From JBHGAV01 sp041946685 (GTDB lineage Bacteria > Acidobacteriota > Terriglobia > Bryobacterales > Bryobacteraceae), in NCBI GenBank assembly GCA_041946685.1, contig JBHGAV010000033.1:1-45091 (forward strand): a stretch of DNA of 45,091 bases, written 5' to 3'. Positions within the stretch are counted from its first letter, which is position 1. Every line of letters begins with the position of its first letter. Below are positions 26,123 to 35,067 of the stretch, one piece after another. A model generated the notes under the pieces. The model searched no databases. It saw only the letters and a program-made list of their open reading frames with translations, and was not told the DNA's origin. The position numbers were made by a program, and so were the translations under genes.

Positions 26123-27047
26123 AGAGCTTAGCCCCCTCGATCACTGCTTGTGCTTTTTCGATGCGCTGGTCATGCGGCCGGATACGCCGCAGAAGCTGTA
26201 CCGCACGCCCCGCCACCCCGCTCGCCAGTATCGGAGCCAGCGCAGGGTGGATCAGAAAAGCCGAAGTCCGCTCGACGACCTCATAGCCAAACCTCAGCTT
26301 GTAAAGGTGCAGACCATCCTGCCTGATCAGGCTCAGTACGCCGTAGGAGACGGCCTCCAACGTAGGGTCCTCGGCCGACATCTTCGTCACGGCGTAGGTG
26401 AGCGCATGGTTTGGGTTGTTGGGGAGATCCTCCAGCCTGGACATCTGGTGCAGCAGATGGAGCCAGTTGTCGTCCCGGCAAGCGATCAGGTAGGCCGCGA
26501 GCCGGCCCTCGGAGAACGCCCCATAGGCGGAGACGCCTGGAGAGCGGTACACCGCCTCGGCCAGCCTCTTCCAGCGGCGGGCATCGCCGAACTCGGGGTC
26601 GTAGCGGCCCTGCCGCTTCATCGTCTGGCGGTTGAGGTCCAGGCCCTGGCGCAACAGTTCGGCCTCCTCGACCTGGCGCACGGTGAATTTCTCCATGCCC
26701 CTGCGGACCAGGGAGCGCTGTTTCTGGTGGATCGCGCTCAGGTCATATTTCTTCAGCCGGCATACGTATAGCCCGCTGGCCAGCCCCGGGTGATTCAGCG
26801 TGAAGAACCGCACCCCCAGTGCACGCTGTGAGACAAGCATCCGGCCGACCGCCGCGGGGTCCGGGGTGACCGCGTGGTGATAGGGGAGGCTCATGAAGAA
26901 CCCTCTCTCAACGCTGTGCCACAGGCAGCCGCCCGCGTCCACTACGCGCCAGCCGCGGCGTCCCATGAATTCAGCGGTGTTCTCCCCCGCGCGGCGGGAG
27001 GATCCCGGCGCAAGCGGCAGGGCCGCGGGCAATGCGTATGTACTCAT
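26100..27047 (-). CDS. FemAB/GNAT-like acyltransferase (paralog 1)
   Basis: A 315-residue protein of the FemAB-like/GNAT class (Acetyltransf_6 type). Landmarks shared with the two paralogs at 38852-40791 are a Trp-rich start (MGRRGWRVVDAGGCLWHSV), GLYVCRLKKYDLS, LDLNRQTMKRQGRYDPEFGD, GAFSEGRLAAYLIACRDDNW, NNPNHALTYAV and GLHLYKLRFGYEVV. Related proteins transfer aminoacyl or acyl groups to sugars or peptides. The ATG overlaps the stop of the preceding sugar transferase by four bases (ATGA), and its own end overlaps the FkbH-like start. It therefore probably works with those two products on the same polysaccharide unit. Acyl donor and acceptor are unknown. It is cytoplasmic, with no signal peptide. 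Confidence 0.8.
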   Translation of the reverse strand: MSTYALPAALPLAPGSSRRAGENTAEFMGRRGWRVVDAGGCLWHSVERGFFMSLPYHHAVTPDPAAVGRMLVSQRALGVRFFTLNHPGLASGLYVCRLKKYDLSAIHQKQRSLVRRGMEKFTVRQVEEAELLRQGLDLNRQTMKRQGRYDPEFGDARRWKRLAEAVYRSPGVSAYGAFSEGRLAAYLIACRDDNWLHLLHQMSRLEDLPNNPNHALTYAVTKMSAEDPTLEAVSYGVLSLIRQDGLHLYKLRFGYEVVERTSAFLIHPALAPILASGVAGRAVQLLRRIRPHDQRIEKAQAVIEGAKLYVANGLG

Positions 27048-27811
27048 GCAGACTCCCTGCCGGACGTGTCCGCGCCCGCTCCGAGCAGACCTTCAATCCA
27101 CCCGTGTGCAGGCTTGCCAAGACGCAAGATGCGGCGAAGGGTCAGAAGGATCAGCCGGATGTCCGTGCGCCTCGTACGCCGCTTCAAATATCGGAAATTC
27201 AGGGCCAGTTTGGCCGGGAGCACCGTGTCCCGGTAACAGAGTTCGGGGTCCGGGTGACGGGCGAGTGTGTCTTCCTCATCCACGAATGCCAGCGTGGCGA
27301 CGTCGGTAATGCCCGGCCGGACCGACAGGACGGTGCGCCAGATGCGCTCCTCCAGGTTCACATACCGCCACACCTCGGGACGCGGGCCGACGATGCTCAT
27401 GTCGCCCACGAGGACATTGAGCAACTGCGGCAACTCGTCCACCTTGAAGGCCCGCAACCAGCGGCCGAGACTGGTGACTCGCGTGTCGCCAGCCGCGGTA
27501 ATCAGCAGATCTACTGCGCCGGAACCCCTCCCCCGCATGGAGCGGAACTTCCAGATCCGGAAAGTCCGCCCATGCAAGCCTGCCCGCTCCTGCCGGAAAA
27601 AAACCGGACGCCCGTCCAGAATCAGAATAGTGAGGGCCACCAACGCGAGGACCGGCCATAGCACCAGCAGGCCTATAGACGCGGCGGCCACGTCAAACCA
27701 CCGGCCACACCCCCCCGGAACGCTTTGGGTGAGCAGGCCGCCCCGCTCCTGCGCCCAGGTCCACGGCGGCCCGGATGCGGGCATCGGTTTCATCTCTGAA
27801 TCAACCGGCAC
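27044..27811 (-). CDS. Sugar transferase (PHPT catalytic domain)
   Basis: A 255-residue bacterial sugar transferase that moves a hexose-1-phosphate to undecaprenyl phosphate. One membrane segment lies at about residues 40-65 (FDVAAASIGLLVLWPVLALVA). Signatures are FRIWKFRSM, FKVDELPQLLNVLVGDMSIVGPRPE and VRPGITDVATL. It lacks the four-helix membrane domain of full-length WbaP-type enzymes. That type of domain instead appears fused to the epimerase encoded immediately upstream. The start is a GTG at 27811 with AGGAG six bases upstream. It is the second sugar transferase in the operon, beside 31701-32372. The loop after ITDVATLAFVDEEDTLARHP is typical of the group priming with amino or deoxy sugars, but the sugar is not decidable. 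Confidence 0.9.
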   Translation of the reverse strand: MPVDSEMKPMPASGPPWTWAQERGGLLTQSVPGGCGRWFDVAAASIGLLVLWPVLALVALTILILDGRPVFFRQERAGLHGRTFRIWKFRSMRGRGSGAVDLLITAAGDTRVTSLGRWLRAFKVDELPQLLNVLVGDMSIVGPRPEVWRYVNLEERIWRTVLSVRPGITDVATLAFVDEEDTLARHPDPELCYRDTVLPAKLALNFRYLKRRTRRTDIRLILLTLRRILRLGKPAHGWIEGLLGAGADTSGRESA

Positions 27812-27820
27812 GGATCGCTC

Positions 27821-29461
27821 CTAGCGGAAGTTCGTTTGCGCGAGAGCCTGGAAATGCCTCGAAAACGCCGCCATCACGTAGGTGTCCACCTCGTTCGGGT
27901 TGCGCACGCTGCCCGTGTTGCGCAGGAAACACTGGTTGTTGTACAGGGCGAGCTTGTAGTCCTCCACCAGGCGGCTGTCGAAGGCTTCGGCCAACTCGCG
28001 AATACCGTCGTCCAAGGTGCGGCTGGCCTCAAACCCGACCAGGCGATGGATCTTGTCGAAGGAGACGCGATAGTTGCGCCGGTCGTTGTTGTCGACGTGC
28101 TCCACCCTGGTCTCGGGGAAGACCTTCCGGATGCTGTCGGCAAGCTGGCTGAGAGTGTAATTCAGCCGCGAGTCACCCAGATTGAAGATCTGGCCGCTGA
28201 CGATGGAAGTGGGCATGTCGAGTATCATGGCCATGCACTCGGCGGCGTCGCGGACATGGACAAAGGGCCGCCACTGCTGACCGTTGTAAATCGTGATTAC
28301 GCCTTCCTGGCGTGCCTTGGCGACCAGCAGGTTCACCACCAGGTCGAACCGGGGGCGGTAGGAATGCCCGAATACCGTCGCCAGCCGGAGGATGGTGGGG
28401 TGGAAAAGGTCGGATTTCGCCTCCAGCAGCGCCTGCTCGGACTGAACCTTGGTCTGCGCGTAGAGAGATATGGGATTCGGCTGTGACGTTTCCTCCACCA
28501 GCTCATCAGAGGCCCCGTAGACGCTGCACGTGGAAGCGAAAACGAGCCGGCGGACCTTGGCGCCCTTTGCTACCTCGATGAGCATCCGCGTCGCCGCATA
28601 GTTGGTCTCCAGCGCGGCTTCCCGCTCCTCTTCACAGGCCGGGTCCCCCACGATGGCGGCCAGATGAATCACCGTGTCGACTCCATCCACCGCGCTGACC
28701 ACGCTCTTCAGGTTGCGGCAGTCCCCCGCCTGCAACTCCATGGACGGATGACCGAACAAGCCTCTCAACGCGGAGTTGCCATACGCCAGGCTGTCCAGAA
28801 CCCTCACCTTCCGGCCCGAGGCGATCAGCCGGCGCACCAGAATGGAACCGATGTAGCCCGCACCTCCCACAACCAGCACTGGGCCCTCCTCGCTCCGGAC
28901 GCCTCGCACGTAGGCCGGCAGTGATTCCGTGCTATGCGGAGACGCGGCCAGGGATCTGACCCACCTGGATGCCAGTGTTCCCGAGAGCGTCAGCCCCAGA
29001 AACAAGGCGCCCGTGCTCACGTCGAGCGTCCCGAGCCTGCCGCCCAGAGCGCAGGCCGCGGAATAGAGCACGGCCGCGACGAAACTGGCCCGAAGCAGGC
29101 TGACGGTGCTGCGCGTCCAGTCCCGGCACGTCGGACCCGAGTAGCAGCGGCTCACGAGAAACAGGAACGGGAAGATCAGTGAAAGCGGCAGCATCCGCTC
29201 CAGGTAGCACCTGGTCAACTCCGCGATGTGAGCGGCCGGCGGAGAAGCCTCTCCCTGCAACAGCCAGAGCAGCCTGGCGAACAGCGCCGCGATCATGGCA
29301 CAGTGGACCACGATCCCGTCGGCGAGCAGCCACGCGATAACGCTCCGTGTGCTCGAACCGGCGGTGAACCGCGACAGATGACGTCGAATCGCAGATAGAG
29401 CCGGCCTGGCATACGTGGCCGGACTCGTGAGCCGGAAGTCACTAATTGCTGCCTCTGACAT
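27821..29461 (-). CDS. Membrane-anchored NAD-dependent epimerase/dehydratase
   Basis: A 546-residue fusion. Residues 1-175 hold four hydrophobic segments (around 42-66, 90-105, 122-140, 152-168), like the membrane domain at the front of WbaP/WcaJ-type sugar transferases. Residues 190-546 are an extended SDR with the NAD motif VLVVGGAGYIGS (199-206), HLAAIVGDPACEEE, STCSVYG and the catalytic Tyr-x3-Lys in LYAQTKVQSE, plus WRPFVHVRDAAEC. It probably epimerises or dehydrates a nucleotide sugar at the membrane. It lies nine bases ahead of the sugar transferase lacking that membrane domain, so the two may form one complex. The ATG is at 29461. Extended SDRs are usually soluble, so the fusion is unusual. 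Confidence 0.85.
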   Translation of the reverse strand: MSEAAISDFRLTSPATYARPALSAIRRHLSRFTAGSSTRSVIAWLLADGIVVHCAMIAALFARLLWLLQGEASPPAAHIAELTRCYLERMLPLSLIFPFLFLVSRCYSGPTCRDWTRSTVSLLRASFVAAVLYSAACALGGRLGTLDVSTGALFLGLTLSGTLASRWVRSLAASPHSTESLPAYVRGVRSEEGPVLVVGGAGYIGSILVRRLIASGRKVRVLDSLAYGNSALRGLFGHPSMELQAGDCRNLKSVVSAVDGVDTVIHLAAIVGDPACEEEREAALETNYAATRMLIEVAKGAKVRRLVFASTCSVYGASDELVEETSQPNPISLYAQTKVQSEQALLEAKSDLFHPTILRLATVFGHSYRPRFDLVVNLLVAKARQEGVITIYNGQQWRPFVHVRDAAECMAMILDMPTSIVSGQIFNLGDSRLNYTLSQLADSIRKVFPETRVEHVDNNDRRNYRVSFDKIHRLVGFEASRTLDDGIRELAEAFDSRLVEDYKLALYNNQCFLRNTGSVRNPNEVDTYVMAAFSRHFQALAQTNFR

Positions 29462-29558
29462 TGCGTCTCCCCTTTGCCCCTTCCACTTGAACTTGTCTGT
29501 GCCGCCCGGCAGCGGTACCCAGCCGGCCGCCGGGAACTCCCAACATCAGCATCCTCGG

Positions 29559-30731
29559 CTACTGCCGGTGGGATGCCACGATCTCTCGCGTGATCTCCAC
29601 CACGTCCTCGACGTCGGCGTCCGACATTCTCGGATACAGCGGCAGAGAGAACAGCCCTTGGTACAACTCCTCGCACCGGGGAAATTGCTCCGGCCGATAC
29701 CCGTAAGTGTCCCGATAGAACGGATGCCGGTGAAGAGGAATGAAGTGAACACTGGCGCCGATCTTGGCCCGATGCAACTGCTGCAGGAACTGCGCCCGAT
29801 CGATCCGAAGCTTGCCGGGCGCCAGCCTCACTGCGAACAGGTGATAGACGTGATTGCGGCCCGGCGACTCGGTGGGGAGAATCAGCTCCGGCACTCCCGC
29901 AAAGCCCTCCCGGTAACGGCGGGCGATGTCCTGCCGCCGGTGGATGAACTGGTCCAGGCGGCGAAGCTGATGCAGCCCGAGTGCCGCCTGGATGTCTGTC
30001 ATGTTGTACTTGAAGCCCGCCTCGACGACTTCGTAGTACCACGAGCCTTTCTCCGAATAGCGCTGCCATGCGTCGCGGCTCATCCCGTGCAGGGAGAGCA
30101 GGCGAACCCGCGCTGCGAACGCGTCGTCGTCGGTGGTGAGCGCGCCGCCCTCACCCGTGGTCATGGTCTTGGTCGGGTAAAAGCTGAAGGCGGCGGCGCG
30201 GCTGTAAGTGCCGATCTTGCGGCCGCGGTATTCCGTTCCAATGGCGTGAGCCGCATCCTCCAGCACCGGGACGCCGTGCCGAGTTCCCACGGCGAGGATT
30301 TCCGCCAGGTCGCACGCCTGGCCTCCGTAGTGGACAGCCAGAATGGCCTTTGTGCGCTTCGTGACGGCACGCTCGACATCGTCCGGCGCCATCTGAAAAT
30401 CCCGGTTCACGTCCACCAGCACTGGTTTGGCACCGAGATGGGCCACAACGTTACCGGTGGCGCAGAATGTCAGCGTCGGCACGATGACCTCGTCTCCCGG
30501 CCCGATGTCGTGCGCCTTCAGCGCCACGTGGAGCGCGGCGGTGCAGGAACTGAGGGCGATGGCGTGCCTCGCGCCCACATAGGCTGCCAGTTGCTCCTCG
30601 AGCAGCTTGGTCTTGGGTCCGGTGGTGATCCAGCCGGAACGCAGGCTGTCCGCCACCTCGGCGATTTCTTCCTCTCCAATGCTGGGCAGGCTGTACGGCA
30701 GAAACGTCTCTCTGGCAATCGTGGCAGGCAT
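29559..30731 (-). CDS. DegT-family sugar aminotransferase
   Basis: A 390-residue PLP-dependent sugar aminotransferase. LPYSLPSIGEEEIAEVADSL and GWITTGPKTKLLEE at the N-terminus, PTLTFCATGNVV, VLEDAAHAIG and FSFYPTKTMTTGEGG with PLP-binding Lys188 are typical of enzymes converting nucleotide 4-keto-6-deoxy sugars to 4-amino sugars (WecE, PglE or PseC class). It begins directly at the stop of the GNAT gene, and the pair fits making then N-acylating an amino sugar. The 4,6-dehydratase that would supply the keto sugar is not obvious here unless the membrane-anchored SDR next door does it. Ribosome access probably depends on coupling. Confidence 0.93.
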   Translation of the reverse strand: MPATIARETFLPYSLPSIGEEEIAEVADSLRSGWITTGPKTKLLEEQLAAYVGARHAIALSSCTAALHVALKAHDIGPGDEVIVPTLTFCATGNVVAHLGAKPVLVDVNRDFQMAPDDVERAVTKRTKAILAVHYGGQACDLAEILAVGTRHGVPVLEDAAHAIGTEYRGRKIGTYSRAAAFSFYPTKTMTTGEGGALTTDDDAFAARVRLLSLHGMSRDAWQRYSEKGSWYYEVVEAGFKYNMTDIQAALGLHQLRRLDQFIHRRQDIARRYREGFAGVPELILPTESPGRNHVYHLFAVRLAPGKLRIDRAQFLQQLHRAKIGASVHFIPLHRHPFYRDTYGYRPEQFPRCEELYQGLFSLPLYPRMSDADVEDVVEITREIVASHRQ

Positions 30732-31700
30732 CTAGAGTAGCCTCCTGAAGGTCAGGCTCATCCGCGTCATTCGGAAGCCGTTGTTTTCATAAAGCCGGCA
30801 GGCTGCGACGTTTTGCATCTGCGTGCCGACCTCAACCGTCTCAACCCCCTGCTGGCGGAACCAATCCATGGCGCCTCGCAGGGTGGCACTGCCCACCCCC
30901 TGGCCCCGCGCGTGGTCAGCCGTGGCCACCAGGACCACGGTCCCGACCCGCGGGGCCGCGCCCGACCCGGAATCAAAACTGAGCTTGCAGGTGACATAGC
31001 CCATGACCCGGCCGTGTTTCGCCGCCACGATCACGGCATCGGCCTCTTCTCCGCGGCACGAGCGCGCGACCCAGGCCGAATACAGCCGGTCGGCGACGCC
31101 CGGCGCCAGCGTCCTGTCCGCGTGGAAACGGTCGCAAGTATAGGCGGAACGCGCGATGGAGAGCAATTGCTCCAGGTCCCGGCTTTCGAAAGGACGCACC
31201 TCGAAGCCGTTGGACGCTGGCGGCGGCGCGGCGTCCTCCACACGCTTCGAGAAGGTAAGGATGCCGTCGACAAGCTCGAATCCCCCCCGGCCAAGCGCGT
31301 TGATCCCCGACAGATCGCTGGCCGGTACTCGCGCGGTCAGGTAGCGAATCCCGCGCATGCGGCACTCGTCGGTGATGGTTCTCAACAGCGCCGATTTTCG
31401 CTCCAGCGCCTCCAGGTATCCGCCCGAGGAGACCAACAGATCCACCCGCGCGGCAGGCATGCCAAGCTGCTCGCTGTCCCAAGCCAGCGGAGTCCAACTC
31501 GCCACCCCCAGGACGCGGTCGCTGGCCCTGGTGACGGACACGAAGGACTGGCGGCTGGTCAGGACCTTGAGTTCACGCTCCAGGCTCTCCTGCGGAGTTA
31601 CTTGGACCAGCGGCGGCTCATGGCCGTCCTGCTGGCGTGTCCGAAGCAGATCCGCAACCATCGCCAGGTCGTGAGTGAGCTCAGTTTGAACTTGAGGCAC
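30732..31700 (-). CDS. WecD-like GNAT acyltransferase
   Basis: A 322-residue protein with a double GNAT layout. The N-terminal half carries WDSEQLGMPAARVDLL, the landmark of WecD/RffC-type amino-sugar acetyltransferases, and LTARVPASDLSGINALGRGGF. The C-terminal half is a full GNAT with the acetyl-CoA loop ARGQGVGSATLRGAMDWF and VGTQMQNVAACRLYENNGFR. It probably acetylates the 4-amino sugar made by the adjoining aminotransferase. The start is GTG at 31700 with GGAGGG about eight bases upstream, immediately after the stop codon of the sugar transferase. It acts in the cytoplasm before assembly. Confidence 0.88.
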   Translation of the reverse strand: MPQVQTELTHDLAMVADLLRTRQQDGHEPPLVQVTPQESLERELKVLTSRQSFVSVTRASDRVLGVASWTPLAWDSEQLGMPAARVDLLVSSGGYLEALERKSALLRTITDECRMRGIRYLTARVPASDLSGINALGRGGFELVDGILTFSKRVEDAAPPPASNGFEVRPFESRDLEQLLSIARSAYTCDRFHADRTLAPGVADRLYSAWVARSCRGEEADAVIVAAKHGRVMGYVTCKLSFDSGSGAAPRVGTVVLVATADHARGQGVGSATLRGAMDWFRQQGVETVEVGTQMQNVAACRLYENNGFRMTRMSLTFRRLL

Positions 31701-32372
31701 CTATGTTTCCCTCCGTTGTGCGGCGGGCATGTTGATGCCCTCGCGCTTCAACACGTATGGAATCGTCTTGAAAAGGATGGCCAGATCCAGCGCCAGGCTC
31801 CCCCTCCGCACGTACTCGACGTCCAAAGCCTTGCGCGTTTCCCAGGGGATCGAGTTCCGGCCGCTGATCTGTGCCAGGCCGGTGATCCCCGGCTTGACGC
31901 GGAGCTTCTCCATCTCTTCACCGCTGTAGTACTGAATCTGGTCTGCCTGGTCGGGCCGCGGGCCGACCAGGCTCATGTCGCCCAGGAATACGTTCACGAG
32001 TTGCGGCAGTTCATCAAGGCTCGTCTTCCTCAGAAACCGCCCCACGGGGGTGACGCGTGGGTCCCGGTCGCTCGAGTACGCGGATCCGTCGGGATTCCTC
32101 CAATCCGGCGCGCCCGCCACCATCGTCCGGAACTTCAGAAGATTGAACGGCCTGCCGTATCGTCCGAGCCTGCGGCTGGTGTAGATCACGGGCCCGGGCG
32201 AGCTTAGCAACACCAGCAGGTAGCACGCTGCGAATAACGGCAGCAGCAGCACGAGCAGCATTCCGGACCCAGCCAGGTCGATGAACCGCTTCAGAAGCTC
32301 ACCCAGACGAGCACGGCCCTCCAATCGCGCCGGAACTTCGACTGCGGGCCGGGAATGAACAAACGGCGTCAT
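31701..32372 (-). CDS. Sugar transferase (PHPT), first of two
   Basis: A 223-residue phosphoglycosyltransferase using undecaprenyl phosphate. One membrane segment lies at about residues 34-58 (SGMLLVLLLPLFAACYLLVLL). Signatures are FNLLKFRTM, TSLDELPQLVNVFLGDMSLVGPRPD and VKPGITGLAQISGR. It resembles the short PglC-like/WcaJ catalytic type. The start is the ATG at 32372, whose ATGA overlaps the stop of the Wzy-like gene; the frame is open to 32519, but that part lies inside the Wzy-like gene. With a second sugar transferase in the same operon, one may prime the main repeat unit and the other a side unit or a different sugar. Confidence 0.92.
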   Translation of the reverse strand: MTPFVHSRPAVEVPARLEGRARLGELLKRFIDLAGSGMLLVLLLPLFAACYLLVLLSSPGPVIYTSRRLGRYGRPFNLLKFRTMVAGAPDWRNPDGSAYSSDRDPRVTPVGRFLRKTSLDELPQLVNVFLGDMSLVGPRPDQADQIQYYSGEEMEKLRVKPGITGLAQISGRNSIPWETRKALDVEYVRRGSLALDLAILFKTIPYVLKREGINMPAAQRRET

Positions 32373-33667
32373 CCCAGGCTCCTCACGGTCTGGGCGGCCG
32401 CGGGTCTCCATGGCTGCGCCCACGGACCGGCGGGCTCTTCCTCCGGCGCGGTCGTGCGGTCCACGGCTGCCCGCCTGGCCGCCACTCTTGCCACCGCGAT
32501 CAGCGCGAAGCAGAGCCACCAGTGCCGCTGGTAGAAGGCCTCAATCCCCATGGAAAGGCCGAGCATGCCGCTGTTGGCGGCAAGGACGGCGTGCACGTAG
32601 GGACGCTGGGCAGTTCCAGACGCAAGGTAAGTGTTCAAGCCCGACAGGAACGTCCAACCGAGGAATCCGAAGAAGACTCCCAGGCCCACCAGGCCGAAGT
32701 CTACAAGGAACCACAGCGGCGTGTTGTGAACGATGATCCCGTTGTGTTCGCGAAATCCGCCCAGGCCCATGCCGAAGACGGGGTATTTTCGGAATTGCGC
32801 CATGGCTTCGTCGATCAACTCCACTCTGCCTTCAATGGTGTCCGGGCGATTGAGCATCCTTTGGGGAGACACCAGGCCAAGGCCGATGAAGACCACCAGC
32901 ACTGGAAGCGCAGCCGAAAGGGCGGCGAGCATTCTCATGGCGGGACCCGGCCTCAGGAAAAGAAATGTGAGCCAGACCGCCGCCAGTGACATCCATGCGG
33001 AGCGCGAGAAGGTGAAGATCACCCCCAACGCCAGGGTCATGTTGCACAGGTGTTTCAGGAGTCCGCGAGTTACGGGGGAGGGGCCCGTGGAGCCCAGCGT
33101 ATTGAAGGCCAGGGCGGTGACCAGCAAGCCCCCGTAAGCGTTGGGGTCGTACATCATGCCGCTGAGCCGTTCGTTGCCGTAGTTCACGAAGGAGAAGTTC
33201 ACACCGGCCAGATAGGAGGCCAGCAGCGCCGCCAGCGCAAAGACGTTCTGGAGACTGACCCCCAGCACGAACACCCGCATCACCTTCCGCATCTGCGGCC
33301 AGCTACCCGCCTCCGTGGTGATCGCCCAGTAGGAGGCCAGCAGGACCAACAGTCCCACCGCCTTGTTCAAGATCACGTAGTTCGACAGCGAGCCTGTACG
33401 GAGCACGATCACAAGGAGCCCCAGTGCGAACACCGAGAACAATGCCATGTGCCACGGTCCCCACGCCTCCCTGCGGATCCTCATGCGCGCAATCCCGAAC
33501 AGCAAGTAGCAGGCAAGGCACAGGTCGGCGATCCCCAGTCGAAGGTGCTCTGCGGGCGCCCACTGGTAGGGCAGCAGGGCGACATAGGCGAGGAGCCAGA
33601 AGCCGGTCAGGCCGGCCAGTCGCCCGCCCCGCGCGACTTGTTGCTCACCTGTCATGCGATGCACCAA
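32369..33667 (-). CDS. O-antigen ligase/polymerase (Wzy-like)
   Basis: A 432-residue membrane protein with about twelve hydrophobic segments and one large periplasmic loop around residues 280-320. That loop holds GRVELIDEAMAQFRKYPVFGMGLGGFREHN, typical of the Wzy_C/O-antigen ligase family. The segment FTFSRSAWMSLAAVW before it is also characteristic. It polymerises lipid-linked repeat units at the outer face of the inner membrane. The start is taken as the GTG at 33667, about ten bases after GGAGGT; an ATG four codons later is the alternative. The C-terminal 40 residues are polar and proline-rich. Confidence 0.88.
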   Translation of the reverse strand: MVHRMTGEQQVARGGRLAGLTGFWLLAYVALLPYQWAPAEHLRLGIADLCLACYLLFGIARMRIRREAWGPWHMALFSVFALGLLVIVLRTGSLSNYVILNKAVGLLVLLASYWAITTEAGSWPQMRKVMRVFVLGVSLQNVFALAALLASYLAGVNFSFVNYGNERLSGMMYDPNAYGGLLVTALAFNTLGSTGPSPVTRGLLKHLCNMTLALGVIFTFSRSAWMSLAAVWLTFLFLRPGPAMRMLAALSAALPVLVVFIGLGLVSPQRMLNRPDTIEGRVELIDEAMAQFRKYPVFGMGLGGFREHNGIIVHNTPLWFLVDFGLVGLGVFFGFLGWTFLSGLNTYLASGTAQRPYVHAVLAANSGMLGLSMGIEAFYQRHWWLCFALIAVARVAARRAAVDRTTAPEEEPAGPWAQPWRPAAAQTVRSLG

Positions 33668-33670
33668 GGC

Positions 33671-35044
33671 TCACACCTCCAGGGCCGGGGCCACGCGCCT
33701 CACCGCCTGCCCGTTCAGGAACACAGCCTCCTGCACCGCACGGCGGCGCAGCATCACCCAGGCCAGCAGTCCCGCGGAGAGCGCAACGTAGACCAGGCCC
33801 CCAATCGCGGCGCCCTTGGCCGCACCCAGCATTCCGCCAGCCGGAACGAGGAAGTAGCAGCCCGTTGTGGAGGTCAGCGCCACCGCCAAGAACATCGGCA
33901 CTTGCGCCCTGAAGCGGCGCGCCGCTGTAACGGCCGAACTCAGGATGTTGCCGACTCCGACGCAAGCCCCCCCGATGCTGAGCCAGACGAACACGTCCCC
34001 ATAGGCCGCATACGAGGGCATGTAGAGGATGGAGAGCAGCCAGGGACCGTAGAGCTTCGCCAGCAGGATTGCGCCAAGCCCCATAGCCAGGACGATCGCC
34101 AGCAGCCGCCCCAACAGCGAACGGAACTGCGCCAGGTTCCCCGCCGCCAGGTGGTTGGCCAGTCTCGGCGTGGCCGAGAGGGCCAGAGCTTCGGCCGCCC
34201 CGGTGAAGGCCACCATGGCGTAGGCCATGGCCGAAAAGGCTCCGAGGAGTTCCTCCCCCAGATGAAACTGCACGAAGTACCGGGGGATGTTCTGGTTGAG
34301 AGCCACCAGCATGATGACAAGACCCAGAGGCAGGGCCAGCTTGAACAAGGAGAAGTGCCGCGCCATATCGTAGCTCGGCCTCAGCGGATGGCGCGGTCCG
34401 GTTGCCGGCCACCCTTCCCGGTCTCGCTCCAGAAGCCCGCGGCCCAGGCGCAGGTCGTGAAACCACCAGATCAGACCCCATGCGGCTGCCATGGCGGCCG
34501 CGCCCCAAAGCACGTTGCGGGTGGCATGCAGCATTACGGCCATCGCAGCGACCGCCGCGGCGCCCCGCAGCGTCATTGAGACGCCTACGCGCTTCAGATC
34601 CTCATTACGCTGGAACAGACCGTAGAACACGTCGCTCAAGGACTCCGCCGCCTTAGCCAGACCCACCAGAACGATCATCGCGGCCGTGACAGCTCCAAAA
34701 CCACCAAGCGTCGCGATGAGGCCGATCACAGACAGTCCGGCCACCGTCGTGATCGTCCGCAGGCCGAAGTACTCCGAAAAGGCGTATTCCCGCTGGGCGT
34801 CGGTAGCCTGCGCCGCCCTCAGTTGCAGGTTGGCGAAGGTCAATACCGGCGAGGCTACGGCCAGCCCAAGGGCGAACTGGCCCAGCATCAGCGAGTTGCC
34901 CAGCTTAGCCAGCGCCACAAGGACCAGCCACTGGAAGAGGGAATAGAATCCGTTGCCGGCGAACATCCAAACGAAATTCATCCGCAGGGAACGGCCTGTC
35001 TGCTTAGCAACCTGCGCCGTCTGTACCTGTACACTCGCGTTCAT
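33671..35044 (-). CDS. Wzx-like polysaccharide flippase
   Basis: A 457-residue MOP-superfamily flippase with about twelve to fourteen membrane segments. FVWMFAGNGFYSLFQWLVLVALAKLG and MLGQFALGLAVASPVLTFANLQLR at the N-terminus match polysaccharide biosynthesis/export proteins, and LFQRNEDLKRVGVSMTLRG is a usual cytoplasmic loop. It moves undecaprenyl-linked repeat units across the inner membrane. It lies between the Wzc-like and Wzy-like genes, ending three bases before the latter's start. Its own ATG is 23 bases after the Wzc-like stop codon. Confidence 0.9.
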   Translation of the reverse strand: MNASVQVQTAQVAKQTGRSLRMNFVWMFAGNGFYSLFQWLVLVALAKLGNSLMLGQFALGLAVASPVLTFANLQLRAAQATDAQREYAFSEYFGLRTITTVAGLSVIGLIATLGGFGAVTAAMIVLVGLAKAAESLSDVFYGLFQRNEDLKRVGVSMTLRGAAAVAAMAVMLHATRNVLWGAAAMAAAWGLIWWFHDLRLGRGLLERDREGWPATGPRHPLRPSYDMARHFSLFKLALPLGLVIMLVALNQNIPRYFVQFHLGEELLGAFSAMAYAMVAFTGAAEALALSATPRLANHLAAGNLAQFRSLLGRLLAIVLAMGLGAILLAKLYGPWLLSILYMPSYAAYGDVFVWLSIGGACVGVGNILSSAVTAARRFRAQVPMFLAVALTSTTGCYFLVPAGGMLGAAKGAAIGGLVYVALSAGLLAWVMLRRRAVQEAVFLNGQAVRRVAPALEV

Positions 35045-35067
35045 AGAATCGGTGGCCGGGATTCGGA

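Noticed and set aside
33050..34579. 509-codon plus-strand open frame rich in Gln, Arg and His
   Set aside because: It crosses the Wzy- and Wzx-like genes in antisense; membrane proteins in high-GC DNA produce such shadows.
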